64,000 nt of DNA from Sulfurimonas sp. (GTDB lineage: Bacteria > Campylobacterota > Campylobacteria > Campylobacterales > Sulfurimonadaceae), in NCBI RefSeq assembly GCF_028694605.1, contig NZ_JAQVKP010000001.1:1-64000 (forward strand). The letters run 5' to 3'. The position numbers were made by a program, and so were the translations under genes. Every line of letters starts with the position of its first letter. Within the stretch, counting starts at the first letter, position 1. Below, piece by piece: positions 1 to 7,393 of this stretch. The notes beneath the pieces are model-generated. The model did no database searches and had not been told where the DNA came from. It saw only the letters and a program-made list of their open reading frames with translations.

Positions 1-1
1 A

Positions 2-121
2 ATCCTTACCAACATAGCCAATATCCATAAAAATCTCAAGACTTCAAAGGAATTACAACATCTTGTCGCTGTTATCGGTGCTTACACCAAAAAAGAGCTG
101 GGTTTTATGTGCGAAAGTTGA
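2..121 (+). CDS. 3' end of an unidentified ORF open from the window edge
   Basis: Frame 2 is open from the first bases and ends with TGA at 119-121, giving about 39 residues that end in KKELGFMCES. The composition looks like real protein. It overlaps, on the opposite strand, the last ten codons of the truncated helicase, so the helicase C-terminus is antisense to this frame. I do not recognise the family. It may be the end of an inserted gene or mobile element that cut off the helicase. Only the tail is visible. Confidence 0.3.
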   Translation: MLTNIANIHKNLKTSKELQHLVAVIGAYTKKELGFMCES

Positions 122-1836
122 GTAATAGTATTTCTTCTACCAAATAGATTTTTTACAAATATTAAAAATGATGATTTATTTATCTCAAGTATAGTGTCGT
201 TTATTTTTTTATATAAACTATCAAATAAATTTTTATTTTCTTGTATCTCCTCCATGTTAAATTCATTTGACAGTTTAATGATTTTAATTTTATTTAGTTT
301 GTAAAATTCTACTCTTTCTGATATCTCAGAGTCTATAGATATATTTCTATAATCATTTATATCATTATCAAATTTTTCATAAAATATACTACTCTTATAA
401 TTTTCAATTTGTAATAGCTTTGCGTATTCATCCTTTGCAAATTGTTTAAACTTAGCTATTTGATTTATTTTGCCAGATATATCTTGTTCAAAAACTTTTA
501 TACCATCCTCTAGCTTTTCTATACTTTGTTTAGTATCTTCAATTTTTTGTTTTAAAAGATTATACGATTTTAATGAATTATCAATATCTTCACTAAGATT
601 AGAAATTTCATTAACCAATTCGTTGATACGATTATTGTCATGAATACTGGTATCGGCTTTTATTTTTGATATAGTTTCTTGAAGTCTATTTAGTGATTGA
701 TTCTTTTTATTATCATTTCCCCAAATAAAATATAGCCAACTATATTCTTGAAACTCTTTTGCAAAAGCATCACACACATTATCTACAGCTTTATTGCTGG
801 TACTTGTTATTAGCATTAGATTATCAAAATCTTTATTATCAATAATTGCCAATGCTCTTTTAACAATCCTATTTGCTATGATTGACAGAAGAAGTGTTGT
901 TTTTCCTGTTCCCGGTGCTCCTTGAACTGCTACAAGATTCTCTTCTCTTTCAATCTTTTGCATAACTTTTGCTTGTCCAAGTGCAAGTGGATGTTCTCCA
1001 AAAGAGCCTTTGTAAAAATAGGCTATATCTTCATTTTCATAGATTAATGGTTTACCAAAAAGATACTCTTGAACTAGTGTATTTTGAGACAAAATCTCTG
1101 TAGCATTATCTTTTTTATGGTTTAAATCGTTATATATTCGCACGGTATAATCTTCAGCATCAAGTTTAGATAGTATAAAATCAGGCATATTTTCTGTTTT
1201 GTGAACAACCAAATCACTACCAATATCAGATAACTTTTTTTCAATCCACTCAGATACAAAAGAAATTGCTTCTAAAAATCCTTTTGTTCTTAAGTTCGTA
1301 TTTGTTAATTTAGATAAAAACTCTATTATATTTTCACCGTCAACAATATCGTTTTCATCTATTAAAAGTTCATTTACCAAAAAGCTTTTAAAAATACTAA
1401 ATGTAGCTATGTCAGAAATAGCATCAATTTTTAAATTTGTTCCACTCAATTTAAAATTTTTTAATGGTATTGATAAAATAGGATAGATGTATCTTGCATT
1501 TTTATTGTTTAAAAAATCATTACTATTTGAACCTATCAGTAAAGCAGAAAAATATATACTATCATCGATTTCATCTTTTTTTAAAAATTTTTCTTTTTCT
1601 TCCGCTGGTAAAGTTAAAAAATAAAAATATTTTGACAACTCTTTAAAAGTATCATATTGTTTATTTGTTAAGCTAATTGATAAAAAATTATTTGCATCAT
1701 CAATTTGACTGTAATTTACAAACTGCTCATTTTTTAAAGCTTTTCCATTTTTTTTGTCAATTCTAAGTTTATTAGATTTTTCCAAATCCATAAAAGTTAG
1801 CCAATTTTTTAAAATTTTTCTTATTTTATTTTTCAT
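82..1836 (-). CDS. SF1-type AAA/DEAD-like helicase, C-terminally truncated
   Basis: The 584-residue product has a Walker A motif GAPGTGKTTLL near residue 305, preceded by a QAKVMQKI segment like the Q-motif region of superfamily 1 helicases with an AAA_11-type core. A long charged coiled coil (about residues 390-520) follows, which is the usual insertion in this family. No Walker B, motif III or C-terminal RecA domain is present, whereas relatives are usually around 1000 residues. The last residues (SHIKPSSFLV) come from DNA that codes on the other strand for a different ORF, so the gene was probably cut by an insertion or rearrangement near position 120. It lies behind the repressor in the integrative element and is probably cargo. 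It is likely non-functional as a helicase. Confidence 0.55.
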   Translation of the reverse strand: MKNKIRKILKNWLTFMDLEKSNKLRIDKKNGKALKNEQFVNYSQIDDANNFLSISLTNKQYDTFKELSKYFYFLTLPAEEKEKFLKKDEIDDSIYFSALLIGSNSNDFLNNKNARYIYPILSIPLKNFKLSGTNLKIDAISDIATFSIFKSFLVNELLIDENDIVDGENIIEFLSKLTNTNLRTKGFLEAISFVSEWIEKKLSDIGSDLVVHKTENMPDFILSKLDAEDYTVRIYNDLNHKKDNATEILSQNTLVQEYLFGKPLIYENEDIAYFYKGSFGEHPLALGQAKVMQKIEREENLVAVQGAPGTGKTTLLLSIIANRIVKRALAIIDNKDFDNLMLITSTSNKAVDNVCDAFAKEFQEYSWLYFIWGNDNKKNQSLNRLQETISKIKADTSIHDNNRINELVNEISNLSEDIDNSLKSYNLLKQKIEDTKQSIEKLEDGIKVFEQDISGKINQIAKFKQFAKDEYAKLLQIENYKSSIFYEKFDNDINDYRNISIDSEISERVEFYKLNKIKIIKLSNEFNMEEIQENKNLFDSLYKKINDTILEINKSSFLIFVKNLFGRRNTITQLSHIKPSSFLV

Positions 1837-1867
1837 TACACTTCTTACTTTCTAAATTCTACATAAA

Positions 1868-2293
1868 TCAAACTGCTGATTTTGCATCTTCTGATAATAT
1901 GCCGTTTGTTTCTTTAGCTTTTTTCTTAGCTTTAATAGCGGCTATTTTTAGTTCATGATAAAAGATTTCTTGCTCATCTTTATCAAGAGTTCTATAATCC
2001 TCCCATATCTCAATTTCTTTTTCTGAGATATGAGAATTTATTTTATTTGAAATAGAAATCTTATTTTTTTCTATATTATCTTGCAGCATCTCACCTCTGC
2101 CAGTAAGTAGCCAATCAAAAGATATATTAAACATTTGATTAATTTTTAAAACTATTGGTATCGGAATATCTCTTTTGTTTTTACTATAGTTTATATATCC
2201 CTGTGGTGTTATTTCAAGTATTTCAGCAAAAGACTTGCCTGTCATAGCGAGGCTTGTCCGAATTTTCTCTAATCTTTCACCAATTGATGACAT
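1868..2293 (-). CDS. CI-like phage repressor (HTH XRE)
   Basis: The ORF track starts earlier, but the ATG at 2293 (MSSIGERLEKI) has a strong GGAGAAAAT ribosome site just upstream and fits the start of a CI-type helix-turn-helix domain, giving 141 residues. Residues 1-65 form the HTH (SFAEILEITPQGYINYSKNK) followed by the FDWLLTGRGEM signature common in Bacteriophage_CI_repr proteins. The C-terminal 75 residues are a short charged tail with no LexA-type peptidase domain. It is divergent from the rightward early genes, and a consensus promoter with a palindrome lies in the shared intergenic region. It most likely holds the integrative element quiescent. Confidence 0.8.
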   Translation of the reverse strand: MSSIGERLEKIRTSLAMTGKSFAEILEITPQGYINYSKNKRDIPIPIVLKINQMFNISFDWLLTGRGEMLQDNIEKNKISISNKINSHISEKEIEIWEDYRTLDKDEQEIFYHELKIAAIKAKKKAKETNGILSEDAKSAV

Positions 2294-2337
2294 ATTTTCT
2301 CCAAATATACATTTGTTTAATATCCACACTTAAATAC

Positions 2338-2367
2338 TTGACATTTATTAAACAATTGTTTTATAAT
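2338..2367 (+). promoter_or_regulatory. Rightward sigma70 promoter with embedded operator palindrome
   Basis: TTGACA at 2338-2343 and TATAAT at 2362-2367 are separated by 18 bp, an almost ideal sigma70 promoter pointing at the early genes. Between the boxes lies a perfect 12-bp palindrome, AAACAATTGTTT (2350-2361). That is the expected position for an operator of the divergent CI-like repressor. The leader to the first gene at 2611 is about 235 bases. Confidence 0.7.
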
Positions 2368-2534
2368 GCTTTATTAGTTATGTATTTCTATAGATTTCTA
2401 TAGAAACTAATCTTTTATTTTAGCGAAAAATAGGTTGATGTTTGCAAAAGCATATTTGACTGCGGTTTTTGTTTTAAAGTGTTCTTATGTCTTGCTCTTT
2501 CTACATAAGAATACTTTAGAGTAAAAACTCTAAA

Positions 2535-2550
2535 TTTTCCCGCGGGAAAA
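2535..2550. promoter_or_regulatory. GC-core palindrome, copy 1
   Basis: TTTTCCCGCGGGAAAA is a perfect 16-bp palindrome in very AT-rich DNA. The same core (TTTCCCGCGGGAAA) recurs at 5819-5832 near the end of the replicative helicase gene. It lies in the leader of the rightward operon. It could be an operator, a replication-control site or a resolution site. Two copies inside one element argue against chance. Confidence 0.55.
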
Positions 2551-2559
2551 AGTTATTTG

Positions 2560-2578
2560 AAAATTTATTGTTGAAGTA
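2560..2578 (+). repeat. 19-bp inverted repeat, left arm
   Basis: AAAATTTATTGTTGAAGTA is the perfect reverse complement of 2921-2939. The arms enclose the two small ORFs at 2611-2903 and each arm lies just upstream of a gene start. They could be paired binding sites or a long RNA stem. Confidence 0.6.
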
Positions 2579-2610
2579 TTGAGGATGAAAGTATAAAAAA
2601 AGGAGACTTG

Positions 2611-2787
2611 ATGATATACAAAAGCTACGGTGAAGTAATAGCGGCAGCAAGGGAAGCTTTTCGCAATGAAAAAAGAAATAAAAAACAGTATGAAGAGTTC
2701 AAAACTAAAGTGCAGCCTAAAATGATTGGTTTTATTGACGGGATGAGAGCTTTAGGGAGCTTTAACAAAGTTAGGATTAGCGCATGA
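2611..2787 (+). CDS. Small phage-type protein, 58 aa
   Basis: Too short for the ORF track. The ATG at 2611 follows AGGAG with good spacing, and the product is a basic, helical 58-residue protein beginning MIYKSYGEVIAAAREAFRNE. It is the first gene after the rightward promoter and its stop overlaps the next start (ATGA). I do not recognise a family. Its place suggests an early regulatory or DNA-binding protein of the integrative element, but that is inference from position only. Confidence 0.55.
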   Translation: MIYKSYGEVIAAAREAFRNEKRNKKQYEEFKTKVQPKMIGFIDGMRALGSFNKVRISA

Positions 2788-2903
2788 AGTATAAACAGTT
2801 TCAATTCCTCGTAAGTTTAGCGGCTGACCAAGGAATCAAAACAATGGGTGAATTTAAAAAATTCGTTAAAAATTATAGTGCAAATAATATTAATTGCAAC
2901 TAA
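2784..2903 (+). CDS. Very small phage-type protein, 39 aa
   Basis: Begins within the stop of the 58-aa gene (ATGA overlap), which suggests translational coupling. The product MKYKQFQFLVSLAADQGIK is a short helical protein ending YSANNINCN. It has no recognisable family. The right arm of the 19-bp inverted repeat begins 17 bases after its stop. Its reality rests on the coupled start and the protein-like composition. Confidence 0.45.
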   Translation: MKYKQFQFLVSLAADQGIKTMGEFKKFVKNYSANNINCN

Positions 2904-2920
2904 AAACTAAACATCTCAAC

Positions 2921-2939
2921 TACTTCAACAATAAATTTT
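2921..2939 (-). repeat. 19-bp inverted repeat, right arm
   Basis: TACTTCAACAATAAATTTT matches the reverse complement of 2560-2578 without mismatch. It ends 16 bases before the ATG at 2956, close to the AAAAGAGG ribosome site of that gene. Confidence 0.6.
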
Positions 2940-2955
2940 TAAAAGAGGATAAAAG

Positions 2956-3261
2956 ATGAAAATACCAGCAACATTACACAAACTAAACATCACTTTGGAT
3001 GCAGAGCTTTTAAAAGAGATAGAGACATCACAAAGTCAAGACGAGCTTATCGAAAAGCTCTTAACAATCGTTGCCAATCGTCCTAAACTTCACTCAAAAG
3101 AAGATGTTATGAGATTGACAAGCATACCAAAACAGCGGTTTGAACACCTCGTGCGTGAAAATAAAATTCCTCACATCTATATCAATAACAAAATTAGACT
3201 ATTTGATATTGATGAAGTGTATGAGTATCTTAACAAAAATTGCAAAGTAGGTGTAGCATGA
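2956..3261 (+). CDS. HTH excisionase/MerR-like small protein
   Basis: The 101-residue product has a C-terminal helix-turn-helix of the excisionase type: SKEDVMRLTSIPKQRFEHLV recognises DNA, and IPHIYINNKIRLFDIDEVYEYL forms the wing seen in DNA-binding domains of the excisionase family. The first 45 residues are a charged helical region. An AGAGGATAAAAG ribosome site precedes the ATG. The stop overlaps the next gene by an ATGA. It is probably a regulator of the element rather than the recombination directionality factor, since another Xis-like gene sits next to the integrase. Confidence 0.6.
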   Translation: MKIPATLHKLNITLDAELLKEIETSQSQDELIEKLLTIVANRPKLHSKEDVMRLTSIPKQRFEHLVRENKIPHIYINNKIRLFDIDEVYEYLNKNCKVGVA

Positions 3262-3812
3262 ACTGGAACTGGCAAGAAGCTCTATCTATAAAATACAGCA
3301 GAGATGAGATCTTAAAAGATTTACTAAAAGATCAATCTCTCTTATTTGAATTGGCAAAAGAAGATGTCGCAAAAATATTGCAAAAAACAAACTATAACTA
3401 TATAGTCAGAAAGCTACACTACAACGAGATCTATGCTCTTGGGCTTGAAGTAACAAAAAAGCAAGTTGAGAAGATTTTAGAACGAAAAAAGGGATTTTTG
3501 TTTTGTAAAGATGCAAATTGCACTTTTGAAAACTTAACGCTTGTAAGAAAGATAGTTCAACGCATAGCAAACAACATCAAAAACCTATTTGACGAGCGAT
3601 ATGAAACTTGTATCAAGGAGAACTTGAAAACAAAATACATAGAAAACAATGAAGAGGGGTCTTATGATGATTATCTAACAACAATGATACTAGAAGAAGA
3701 AGCTGAAGAAATCTCAAGCAAAAGAACTAAAGAACATAACAGCTATGTAGAGTATATGCAAGAAATCATAAAAGTTGATAGTAATGGACAAACATTACTA
3801 TCATTTTGCTAA
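3258..3812 (+). CDS. Unknown phage/element protein, 184 aa
   Basis: The ORF track begins at 3240, but the ATG at 3258 (MNWNWQEALSIKYSRDEIL) overlaps the stop of the previous gene by ATGA and is the likely start. The protein is highly charged and helical, with no membrane segment or recognised motif. A pair of cysteines occurs at CKDANC. The C-terminus is acidic (ILEEEAEEISS). It lies between an HTH protein and the replicative helicase, so a part in replication initiation or its control is possible, but nothing in the sequence proves it. Confidence 0.6.
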   Translation: MNWNWQEALSIKYSRDEILKDLLKDQSLLFELAKEDVAKILQKTNYNYIVRKLHYNEIYALGLEVTKKQVEKILERKKGFLFCKDANCTFENLTLVRKIVQRIANNIKNLFDERYETCIKENLKTKYIENNEEGSYDDYLTTMILEEEAEEISSKRTKEHNSYVEYMQEIIKVDSNGQTLLSFC

Positions 3813-3815
3813 GGA

Positions 3816-3920
3816 TTAAATAATGTCAGCTATTTTCCAGTGCTTTTTAACTGCTAAATACCCAATTACAGCAGCTAACATAAAGCCAATCGGCACTACT
3901 AAAACACCTATGTTATCCAT
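3816..3920 (-). CDS. Tiny membrane protein, 34 aa
   Basis: Too short for the ORF track. The minus-strand ORF MDNIGVLVVPIGFMLAAVIG is one hydrophobic helix followed by a basic tail (KKHWK). Its ATG overlaps the end of the 84-aa membrane ORF by 8 bp, and an AGGACATGAAAA stretch upstream can serve as ribosome site. The pair is transcribed against the surrounding element genes. No family is recognised. Two overlapping small membrane proteins in a phage-like element recall holin-like or toxin-like pairs, but that is conjecture. Confidence 0.45.
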   Translation of the reverse strand: MDNIGVLVVPIGFMLAAVIGYLAVKKHWKIADII

Positions 3921-4167
3921 TTTTCATGTCCTCCAAAGCCCTTATATAAGTATTCAATTTTACATAAGTCACAAATATTGCTATAGATACCAACATAAAT
4001 ACTATAGCAAATACATATCCATAATTACTGTTCTTCTGCAAAAAATTAATTGCATAAGCACCAAATCCACCACCTATTGCAGTCAATATAACAAGTTTCT
4101 TATACAAAGCATCTACAATCTTTGCAATAAGTTCACTCTTTTCTTTATTTTCCAAAATAACTTCCAA
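3913..4167 (-). CDS. Small two-TM membrane protein, 84 aa
   Basis: The product has a charged N-terminus (about 25 residues) and two hydrophobic helices (LVILTAIGGGFGAYAINFL and YVFAIVFMLVSIAIFVTYV), then a short charged tail. The only available start is a TTG at 4165-4167 with no clear ribosome site, so the exact start is doubtful. The opposite-strand ORF at 3823-4176 looks like its shadow. It overlaps the 34-aa membrane protein and lies head to head with the replicative helicase gene, only 11 bases apart. Function unknown. Confidence 0.45.
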   Translation of the reverse strand: MEVILENKEKSELIAKIVDALYKKLVILTAIGGGFGAYAINFLQKNSNYGYVFAIVFMLVSIAIFVTYVKLNTYIRALEDMKNG

Positions 4168-4178
4168 AAGGCATAATC

Positions 4179-5948
4179 ATGAATGAACAAAATTATAACA
4201 TAAACATAGAAAAAAGCATTTTATGCTCAATTTTTTTTGAGCCACAAACATTACAAGATATTTCCAAAGTACTACATGTAGAAGATTTTTATCTTCCGCC
4301 GCATCAGCTTATCTATGATGCAATGCTTAAACTAAACAAACAAGATCTGCCTATAGATGAAGAGTTCATCAAGCGCAAGTTTCCTAAAGTAGACGATGAT
4401 GCCATGTTGCAGATTTTAGCGGCTAATGCTATCTCGCAAGCAAGTCTTTTCTCATATGTTAAAGAGCTTAAAAAAGACAGTATTGCAAGGCAAATACACC
4501 TTACTTCTCTTGAGCTGCAGCAAGGGTTTGATACTAAGCTGATAGACAAGCTTAACTTACTCAAAGAAGAGCTTGAGAGTGTTGATGGATTTACTAAGCT
4601 TAAAAAAGATAGCTTCAACAATATTTTTGATAAATTTGACATCGATTTTGAAAAAGTCGAAAATGTTAAGTTTGAATATTTGATGGATAACTTTTTAGTT
4701 AAAAATGAAATTACGATGATTTCAGCTCGTCCCGGAACAGGTAAGAGTTTGCTATCTGTTGCAGTGTCAAATATGCTGCTTATTTACAAAACGATAGAGC
4801 AGGTCTTTTATATAGACGGCGACAATAGTATTTCAACACTAAAAGATAGGAACATCCATCATCTAAAAAAACAACATGGTACAAAGTTTAGATACTTTGT
4901 AGGACTTGGCAAAAGTGAACTTTGGCAAATCATAAACACTCTTAAAAAGATGGATTTGTCGGATGCGTTGATAGTTTTTGACAGTATCAAAAACTTTATC
5001 AACGGTGATAGAGATAAAAACAAAGATGTATCACCGGTGATGGAGATACTAAGAACACTTAGAAATAACGGTGCTACCGTAGTATTTCTTCATCATCAAA
5101 ACAAAGCTCAAAAAGATTTTACAAGTGATTACGCAGGCTCTAGTGCATTTGAAGAGGATACATCAAATGCATTTACTCTCAAGCGAAACGATGATAAAAA
5201 TGCTTTGATACTAAAACCGTTTAAAGCTAGAGCTGGCGATTTACAAGAGATAGCATTTAGCTATAACGCTCACAATCATACTCTTACAAAACTAGATATA
5301 TCTTATGCAAAACAGACTAAAGAGATGGACGAGATGATAGAAGAGACGATTGAGTTTCTAAAATCATCACGCAATAAACCAATGTGGAGTGAACTATCTA
5401 AAAATCTTACGGATCTTGGGTATGACAAAGAAAAAGCAGCAAAAGTTATAAAAAATAATGAAGACAAACTTTGGAAATTCGAGAGAGGCGACAGAAATAA
5501 TCAAAAACTTTACTCTCTTATAGAAACTTCTACTACTACAAAATCAAAAGTAGTAGAAACAATTTATGAAGATATTGCAAATTCTGCTCCGATAAGTCCG
5601 ACAACTCCGAGAACTCTATTTTTAGGCACTTCCGAGAATTTAGAAATGGATACAAACAGCTCCGATAACTCCGATAAGTCAAAAGATACACTGTATAGTG
5701 AGAATATTGCACCGATAACTCCGAGAACCTTTAAAATAGGGATTTATGAGGGGTTAGATATAGTTTCCGACAAGTCCGAGAACTCCGAGAACCGAAATAT
5801 ACCACCTGCTTCTCAAAATTTCCCGCGGGAAAATATAGATACAGTGACACAATCCATTTTGGCAAATAGTTCTAATAAATTCTTTCTTGATATGAATGAC
5901 ACTGTTCCGATGGGCGCTTTTGAAAAGATAGAAATGCCGACGCTGTAA
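4179..5948 (+). CDS. DnaB-N / RepA-type replicative helicase of the element
   Basis: Residues 5-105 match the N-terminal domain of DnaB-type helicases (EKSILCSIFFEPQTLQDI). Residues 160-390 form a RepA/AAA_25-type ATPase: Walker A SARPGTGKSLLS, Walker B DALIVFDSIKNF, and VVFLHHQNK as the sensor histidine segment. Residues 385-440 may be a small winged-helix part. The last 120 residues are low complexity, Ser/Pro/Asn/Asp-rich, and are encoded by a 9-bp DNA repeat (see 5588-5792). The family unwinds DNA at plasmid or phage origins. In this position it would replicate the excised integrative element. An AAAAGG site precedes the ATG. Confidence 0.75.
   Translation: MNEQNYNINIEKSILCSIFFEPQTLQDISKVLHVEDFYLPPHQLIYDAMLKLNKQDLPIDEEFIKRKFPKVDDDAMLQILAANAISQASLFSYVKELKKDSIARQIHLTSLELQQGFDTKLIDKLNLLKEELESVDGFTKLKKDSFNNIFDKFDIDFEKVENVKFEYLMDNFLVKNEITMISARPGTGKSLLSVAVSNMLLIYKTIEQVFYIDGDNSISTLKDRNIHHLKKQHGTKFRYFVGLGKSELWQIINTLKKMDLSDALIVFDSIKNFINGDRDKNKDVSPVMEILRTLRNNGATVVFLHHQNKAQKDFTSDYAGSSAFEEDTSNAFTLKRNDDKNALILKPFKARAGDLQEIAFSYNAHNHTLTKLDISYAKQTKEMDEMIEETIEFLKSSRNKPMWSELSKNLTDLGYDKEKAAKVIKNNEDKLWKFERGDRNNQKLYSLIETSTTTKSKVVETIYEDIANSAPISPTTPRTLFLGTSENLEMDTNSSDNSDKSKDTLYSENIAPITPRTFKIGIYEGLDIVSDKSENSENRNIPPASQNFPRENIDTVTQSILANSSNKFFLDMNDTVPMGAFEKIEMPTL
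5588..5792 (+). repeat. Iteron-like array of TCCGANAAN 9-mers inside the rep gene
   Basis: Eleven copies of a 9-mer (TCCGATAAG, TCCGACAAC, TCCGAGAAC and variants) occur as clusters of 3, 1, 2, 2 and 3 at 5588-5614, 5631-5639, 5661-5678, 5711-5728 and 5766-5792. Clusters 1 and 4 are read as Pro-Ile/Thr/Arg-Ser/Thr and the others as Ser-Asp/Glu-Asn/Lys, so one DNA motif is translated in two frames. Conservation is therefore at DNA level, as expected for initiator-binding iterons. A GC-core palindrome follows 27 bp downstream. Confidence 0.65.
5819..5832. promoter_or_regulatory. GC-core palindrome, copy 2
   Basis: TTTCCCGCGGGAAA is a perfect palindrome within the coding end of the replicative helicase gene, just after the 9-mer array. 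It matches the core of the palindrome at 2535-2550. Confidence 0.55.
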
Positions 5949-5977
5949 AAATATGAATAATAAATAGGAAGGTTCAA

Positions 5978-6205
5978 ATGAAAAAATACATACAAACTAA
6001 AAATTTACCAACTATATTTGATTTAAGCACTGATTACTTTTGCCAAAGAATGGGAAAAGAATTCATAGAGAAGGTTCACTATTTTATTCCGCCAAACTCA
6101 TCAAAAACCAAAAAAGCGGTACTTTGGGATATTGAAGCTTTAGATAATTGGATCAGAGGTAATCAAATTGATGATGAGCTTAAGTCTTTGCTAGATAGAA
6201 AATAG
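5978..6205 (+). CDS. Excisionase-like small DNA-binding protein
   Basis: The 75-residue product reads like an Xis/AlpA-type winged helix: an N-terminal HTH-like part, FIEKVHYFIPPN as the wing, then VLWDIEALDNWIRG, a typical closing helix of excisionase-family proteins. It sits 9 bp upstream of the integrase, the usual place for a recombination directionality factor. A GGAAGG ribosome site precedes the ATG. It probably steers the integrase toward excision, though the family is assigned by pattern only. Confidence 0.6.
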   Translation: MKKYIQTKNLPTIFDLSTDYFCQRMGKEFIEKVHYFIPPNSSKTKKAVLWDIEALDNWIRGNQIDDELKSLLDRK

Positions 6206-6214
6206 GTTAAAATT

Positions 6215-7369
6215 ATGTCGTTAATTACAAATGGCACAAAATCCTTTAAAAAAGGAGCAAGAGTGCAAAACATAAAAGCCTCTATAATCAATAGAGAAAA
6301 TAGAAAATATTGGTATGTAATGTACCATGTGTATTTTGAAAACGGCACTGTTAAAAAAGTTGAAGAGAGTTCTAAAGTTTTAAAAACAGAAAAAACTCTT
6401 AAGTATATGCAAACGAAATATCTGCCTGCATGGATTTCTAAAAAACAGAATGAATTATCTTTGCAAAAATTTGAGAGCAAGAAGTTTTCATGTTTTTTTC
6501 AAAAATATCTGATTGAGCATGATACAGATAAAGGTTTTTTAAACAGATTACCAATTTATCGCAAAGTTGTTCAATATTTTGGAGATTTTGAAGTCTCTAA
6601 AATTAATCGGCAGATGGTAAAAGACTTTTTGTTCTCTCTTGGAGATATAAAAAATGATAGCAAAAAGAAATATCTCACTTGTATCAAAGGTGTTTTAGAT
6701 ATTGCACTAGATAGTGAACTGATTTCTAAAAATGTAGCAAAAGATATCATATTTGCAAAAGAAGCCAAAGAAGCTATAAATCCGTTTTCGACTGATGAAA
6801 TATTGCTACTCTTAAAAAATGCAGATGATATGCTTAAGAATTACCTTGGTATTGCATTTTATACAGGCATGCGGAGCGGAGAGATATTGGGACTTATGCA
6901 TGGTGATATTTTATCCAATAAGATATCAGTTAAGCGTTCTATCTCAAGAGGAAACATAACTTCACCTAAAACGATAGGGAGCATAAGAGATATCCCAATG
7001 TTTGAAAGCGTCAAACCGTTTCTGAGAGAACAGATAAAACAAAGTTCTAAGTCTTTATATCTATTCAACCAAAACGGTACAAATATAGATGATATTTCTT
7101 TTTTTAGATATCGCTGGAGAGAGTTGCTAAAAGCTTGCAATATACCTTATAGAACTATCTATAACACCAGGCACACTTTTATAACTGCAATGTTGAATAG
7201 TGGTAAGTTTAAGATTATGGATATCGCTGCGATCGTAGGACATACATCACCGCAAATGATTATGACTAGATATGCAGGGTTTATTAAAGAAAATCATCTG
7301 AAAATTGATACTCATTTAGAAATCTTTAGCGACACTTTTAGCGACAGTTTAAAATTTAAGATTGATTGA
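6215..7369 (+). CDS. int: Tyrosine recombinase (phage-type integrase)
   Basis: This 384-residue protein has an N-terminal AT-hook/Arm-binding-like part (about 1-80), a SAM-like core-binding domain (90-190) and a C-terminal catalytic domain. Visible catalytic elements are the first arginine in TGMRSGEIL, the box II arginine-histidine in YNTRHTFIT (the usual leading His of box II is Tyr here), the GHTSP histidine and the nucleophile in TRYAGF. It catalyses site-specific integration and excision. Its 3' end lies 25 bp from the CCA end of tRNA-Ser, the standard arrangement for tRNA-targeting elements. The element therefore extends left from the tRNA gene. Confidence 0.9.
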   Translation: MSLITNGTKSFKKGARVQNIKASIINRENRKYWYVMYHVYFENGTVKKVEESSKVLKTEKTLKYMQTKYLPAWISKKQNELSLQKFESKKFSCFFQKYLIEHDTDKGFLNRLPIYRKVVQYFGDFEVSKINRQMVKDFLFSLGDIKNDSKKKYLTCIKGVLDIALDSELISKNVAKDIIFAKEAKEAINPFSTDEILLLLKNADDMLKNYLGIAFYTGMRSGEILGLMHGDILSNKISVKRSISRGNITSPKTIGSIRDIPMFESVKPFLREQIKQSSKSLYLFNQNGTNIDDISFFRYRWRELLKACNIPYRTIYNTRHTFITAMLNSGKFKIMDIAAIVGHTSPQMIMTRYAGFIKENHLKIDTHLEIFSDTFSDSLKFKID

Positions 7370-7393
7370 CAAGGCTCCAAAAGTGCCTTCTGA

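Noticed and set aside
3823-4176. 117-aa plus-strand ORF
   Set aside because: Tyr/Ile/Ser-rich low-quality sequence opposite two hydrophobic minus-strand ORFs that look more like real membrane proteins; treated as shadow.
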